This document shows positions 54,301 to 57,300 of a stretch of 64,000 nt of DNA, piece after piece (position 1 is the first letter of the stretch; each line of letters starts with the position of its first letter). The notes beneath the pieces were generated by a model that ran no database searches, was not told where the DNA came from, and saw nothing but the letters and a program-made list of their open reading frames with translations. The DNA is from Lichenostomus cassidix (taxonomy: Eukaryota > Chordata > Aves > Passeriformes > Meliphagidae). Location: NCBI GenBank assembly GCA_008360975.2, contig CM039210.1, positions 10,294,293 through 10,358,292 on the forward strand. The letters run 5' to 3'. The translations under genes and the position numbers were made by a program.

Positions 54301-57300
54301 CTTTTGCTGTGTTAACACTAAATAGCCTAAGGCTAGCCAATGATTAATTAAGCTAAGAATTCACAGTTCACTAAGATTAACTTCACATTTAATTAAGCTT
54401 ATTTTCACCCGGGTATCATCTGCTAAATGCAATTTCTTTCTGAAAGAGGCATCCCTGCTAAGAGAGAATGAGTCAGACCGGTCAATCTGCCCAGCAATCA
54501 GTGAAGTGTCTCCTCTTAAGGAGGTGTTTCTCCTCTACACCAAGTGTTTGCAAAGGACCAGATTTATAATATTGAGGAGGTGAGACTAGGTCATATTTTA
54601 TAAACTTCTAACAAGACTTGTTATGTGTGGATAAGAGAGTATGAGGCTAATGTCTGGTAGAGAGGCATGGGTGCTCTTCTGTGAGGCTTCTGTGGTTGTT
54701 TTACTAGCTTCATTGAGACATCTAACTGAGGCCTTCACTTCACCCCAGACATCATTTAGTTGTTAAGATAAGCATGCCCTTGCTCAAGCCAGGTGCAAGA
54801 AAAGCAAGTGGCTCAGCTCACGTTCTTGCTCAACTAGTCTAATCAGTTCTCCACATTTTGACACAGCAAGCCTGGCAGTTTTCTACACTGTGTTCTTATG
54901 GTTCAGTGAGTGATGAAAGCATGGTGGCAGAGGCTTTTGGGGTAGCTGTACTGGGGATGCATTTCAGGGTTTCCTTTTTGGTTTTTTTTTTTTTTTGTGA
55001 GTGGTCTTGCTTAGTTTTATTTTCAAGTTTGTCTGTCAACCAACATCTATTTTTCTTATTTCATGTTCTCTTATTATTTGTACATATGAGTTAATGTATG
55101 ATTTCTTTTATTTCTTATTTACAAACATTTTTAGTTTGTTGATCTATTTTTCCCCCACCTTTCCCTATAGCATCTGCAGCCTTGCTGGTGGAAGAGTGTT
55201 TCCTCTCTCTCTGCAAATATCTTGAAGAATGCTTTTGGGGTCATCTGTCATTCCCCCCCAGTTTTTTCTCAGTGTGTTTATAAATAAATGCATAAATGTT
55301 GTGAAGGTTTTTTCATCAACTATTCATACAATGGTTGTGGTTTCTAGATTTTGGAGTATTTTTATTGTGTTTTGAATTTGTTGTAGAAATTAGTCAACAT
55401 TAGATGTATGGGAGGCAGGAACTGGTGGAAATATTTGTCTTTGACATGCTGATCTGTTTACATGTGGAAAGTGAAAGTGGGCAGAGTCCCAAGTGCAAGT
55501 TGTCACTGCTTCCTGGGAAGCTTCCATTAGTGAGAGGTACTGGTGGCTGCTGAGTTGGGGGAGGGGTGTATGTATGTCTTTTAAAATTTAATTCAATTTC
55601 TTAATGCCTATGTTCATGCTGTAAATTCTCACTGTGTTGTGTTTTGGGTTTTTTGTTTCTTTTGTTTGGGGTTTGTTTTTTTTTTTTTTAATTTTGGTGT
55701 GTATTGCATTGGGATGTGCTATCTTTTCTGTTAGTCTGTTGCAGGCTGCCTGTGTAGTAGAGATCTTATAAATGCCCTAGCTGGTGTGTGTGGTACCTTG
55801 CGTGCTGCTTGGTGGAATTTGCATTTATTACATCAGATCACTTATTGTTTTTCAGTCCTTTTCTGTCTTGCATTTTGAGTCTATTCCTGATACTTCAGTT
55901 ATAATTTTAGGCACCTTCTCCTGCATGCCTTCTGTAGGTCAGGAAATACCCATGTTGTTTGAAGAGTGGAGTATCTCTTCTGATGTTATCCTATGGGCAG
56001 GCATGAAATGTAAAGATAACTGGTTTGCACTTGCATTTTCTAATTTTTTTTTTTAATGTGTGTATGTGCAAGTGTGTGGGATAGGGATATTCAGTGTTTG
56101 ATGTGGTTTTCCTGTCGAGGTTTAACACCAGCCAGACACCAAGCCCAAAGCAGCCACTCCCTCACTCCCCCACCAGAGGGATCAGGGAGAGAATCAGAAG
56201 AGTAAAACCTTGAAAACTTGTGGGTTGAGATGCAGACAGTTTAATAGGGAAAGTAAAAGCTGTGCACACAAGCAAAGCAAAACAAGGAATTAATTCACTG
56301 CTTCCCATGGACAGGCAAGTGTTCAGCCACCTCCAGAAAAGCAGGGCTCCATCATGTGTAAATAGGGACTTGGGCAGACAAACACCATCATTCCAAATGT
56401 CTCTCTCCTTCTTCCCCAAGATTTATATGCTGAGCATGATGTCATATAGTCTGGAACAGCCCTTGGGTCAGTTGGGGGCACCTGTCCCAGCTGTGTCCCC
56501 TCCCAACCTCCCACACACCCCCAGCCCCCTCCCCAGTGTAGCCAAATGAGGAGCAGAAAAGGCCTTGACTCTGTGTAAGTTCAGCAATAACAAAAACATC
56601 TCTATATTATCAACCCTGTGTTCAGCACAAATCCAAAACACAGCCCCATTCCAGCCACTGTGAAGAAAATTAACTCTACCCTAGCTAAAACTAGCACATC
56701 CCATACCTGAGGGACAGTGGAAATAATTGCAATCCTTAGATCCTGTTGTCATGTGGATTTGGTTATATTTTTTCTGGTTTATATAGGAAAAAATGCTACT
56801 GTGTCAGTTCCAGTTCATGCTCATTGAATCCTGTTCAGATCTCTTTTCTAAATCTGCTTTTTGTGTTATGATGTTCCTCAGAAGGAGATGGGAGTGCTGC
56901 TTTTGAGTAACCTGCAAAGACTTTTAATAGGAATGTGGTTGTGTTTTAAGTGATTCATGCTGGAGTTGCTGAGGTGGGATTACCTGGAAAGGAGGATGAA
57001 ATATGACACTGTTTCAAGTTAAAGAAAACACCTGCAATACTAAATCTTTGTCAGATGGTTTCATGTTCAGTGATGGAGGACTGAGTTTAGGAGACAGGGT
57101 AGGGATGCACAGAAATGCAGCAAGGTGGAAGGTGCTGGGGAATATGTAGAGAGGGGTATGAAGGAGGATGCTTTTCCAACGTTGAAGACTGTAGAAACAG
57201 ATATGTAGTGGTTAAAGCATTAACTCTTTGTACTGGCTTGAAGGCAAACCAGTGGGAGGAATTAACTCCACACAAATATCTTGCGAGAGATTCCAAGTCA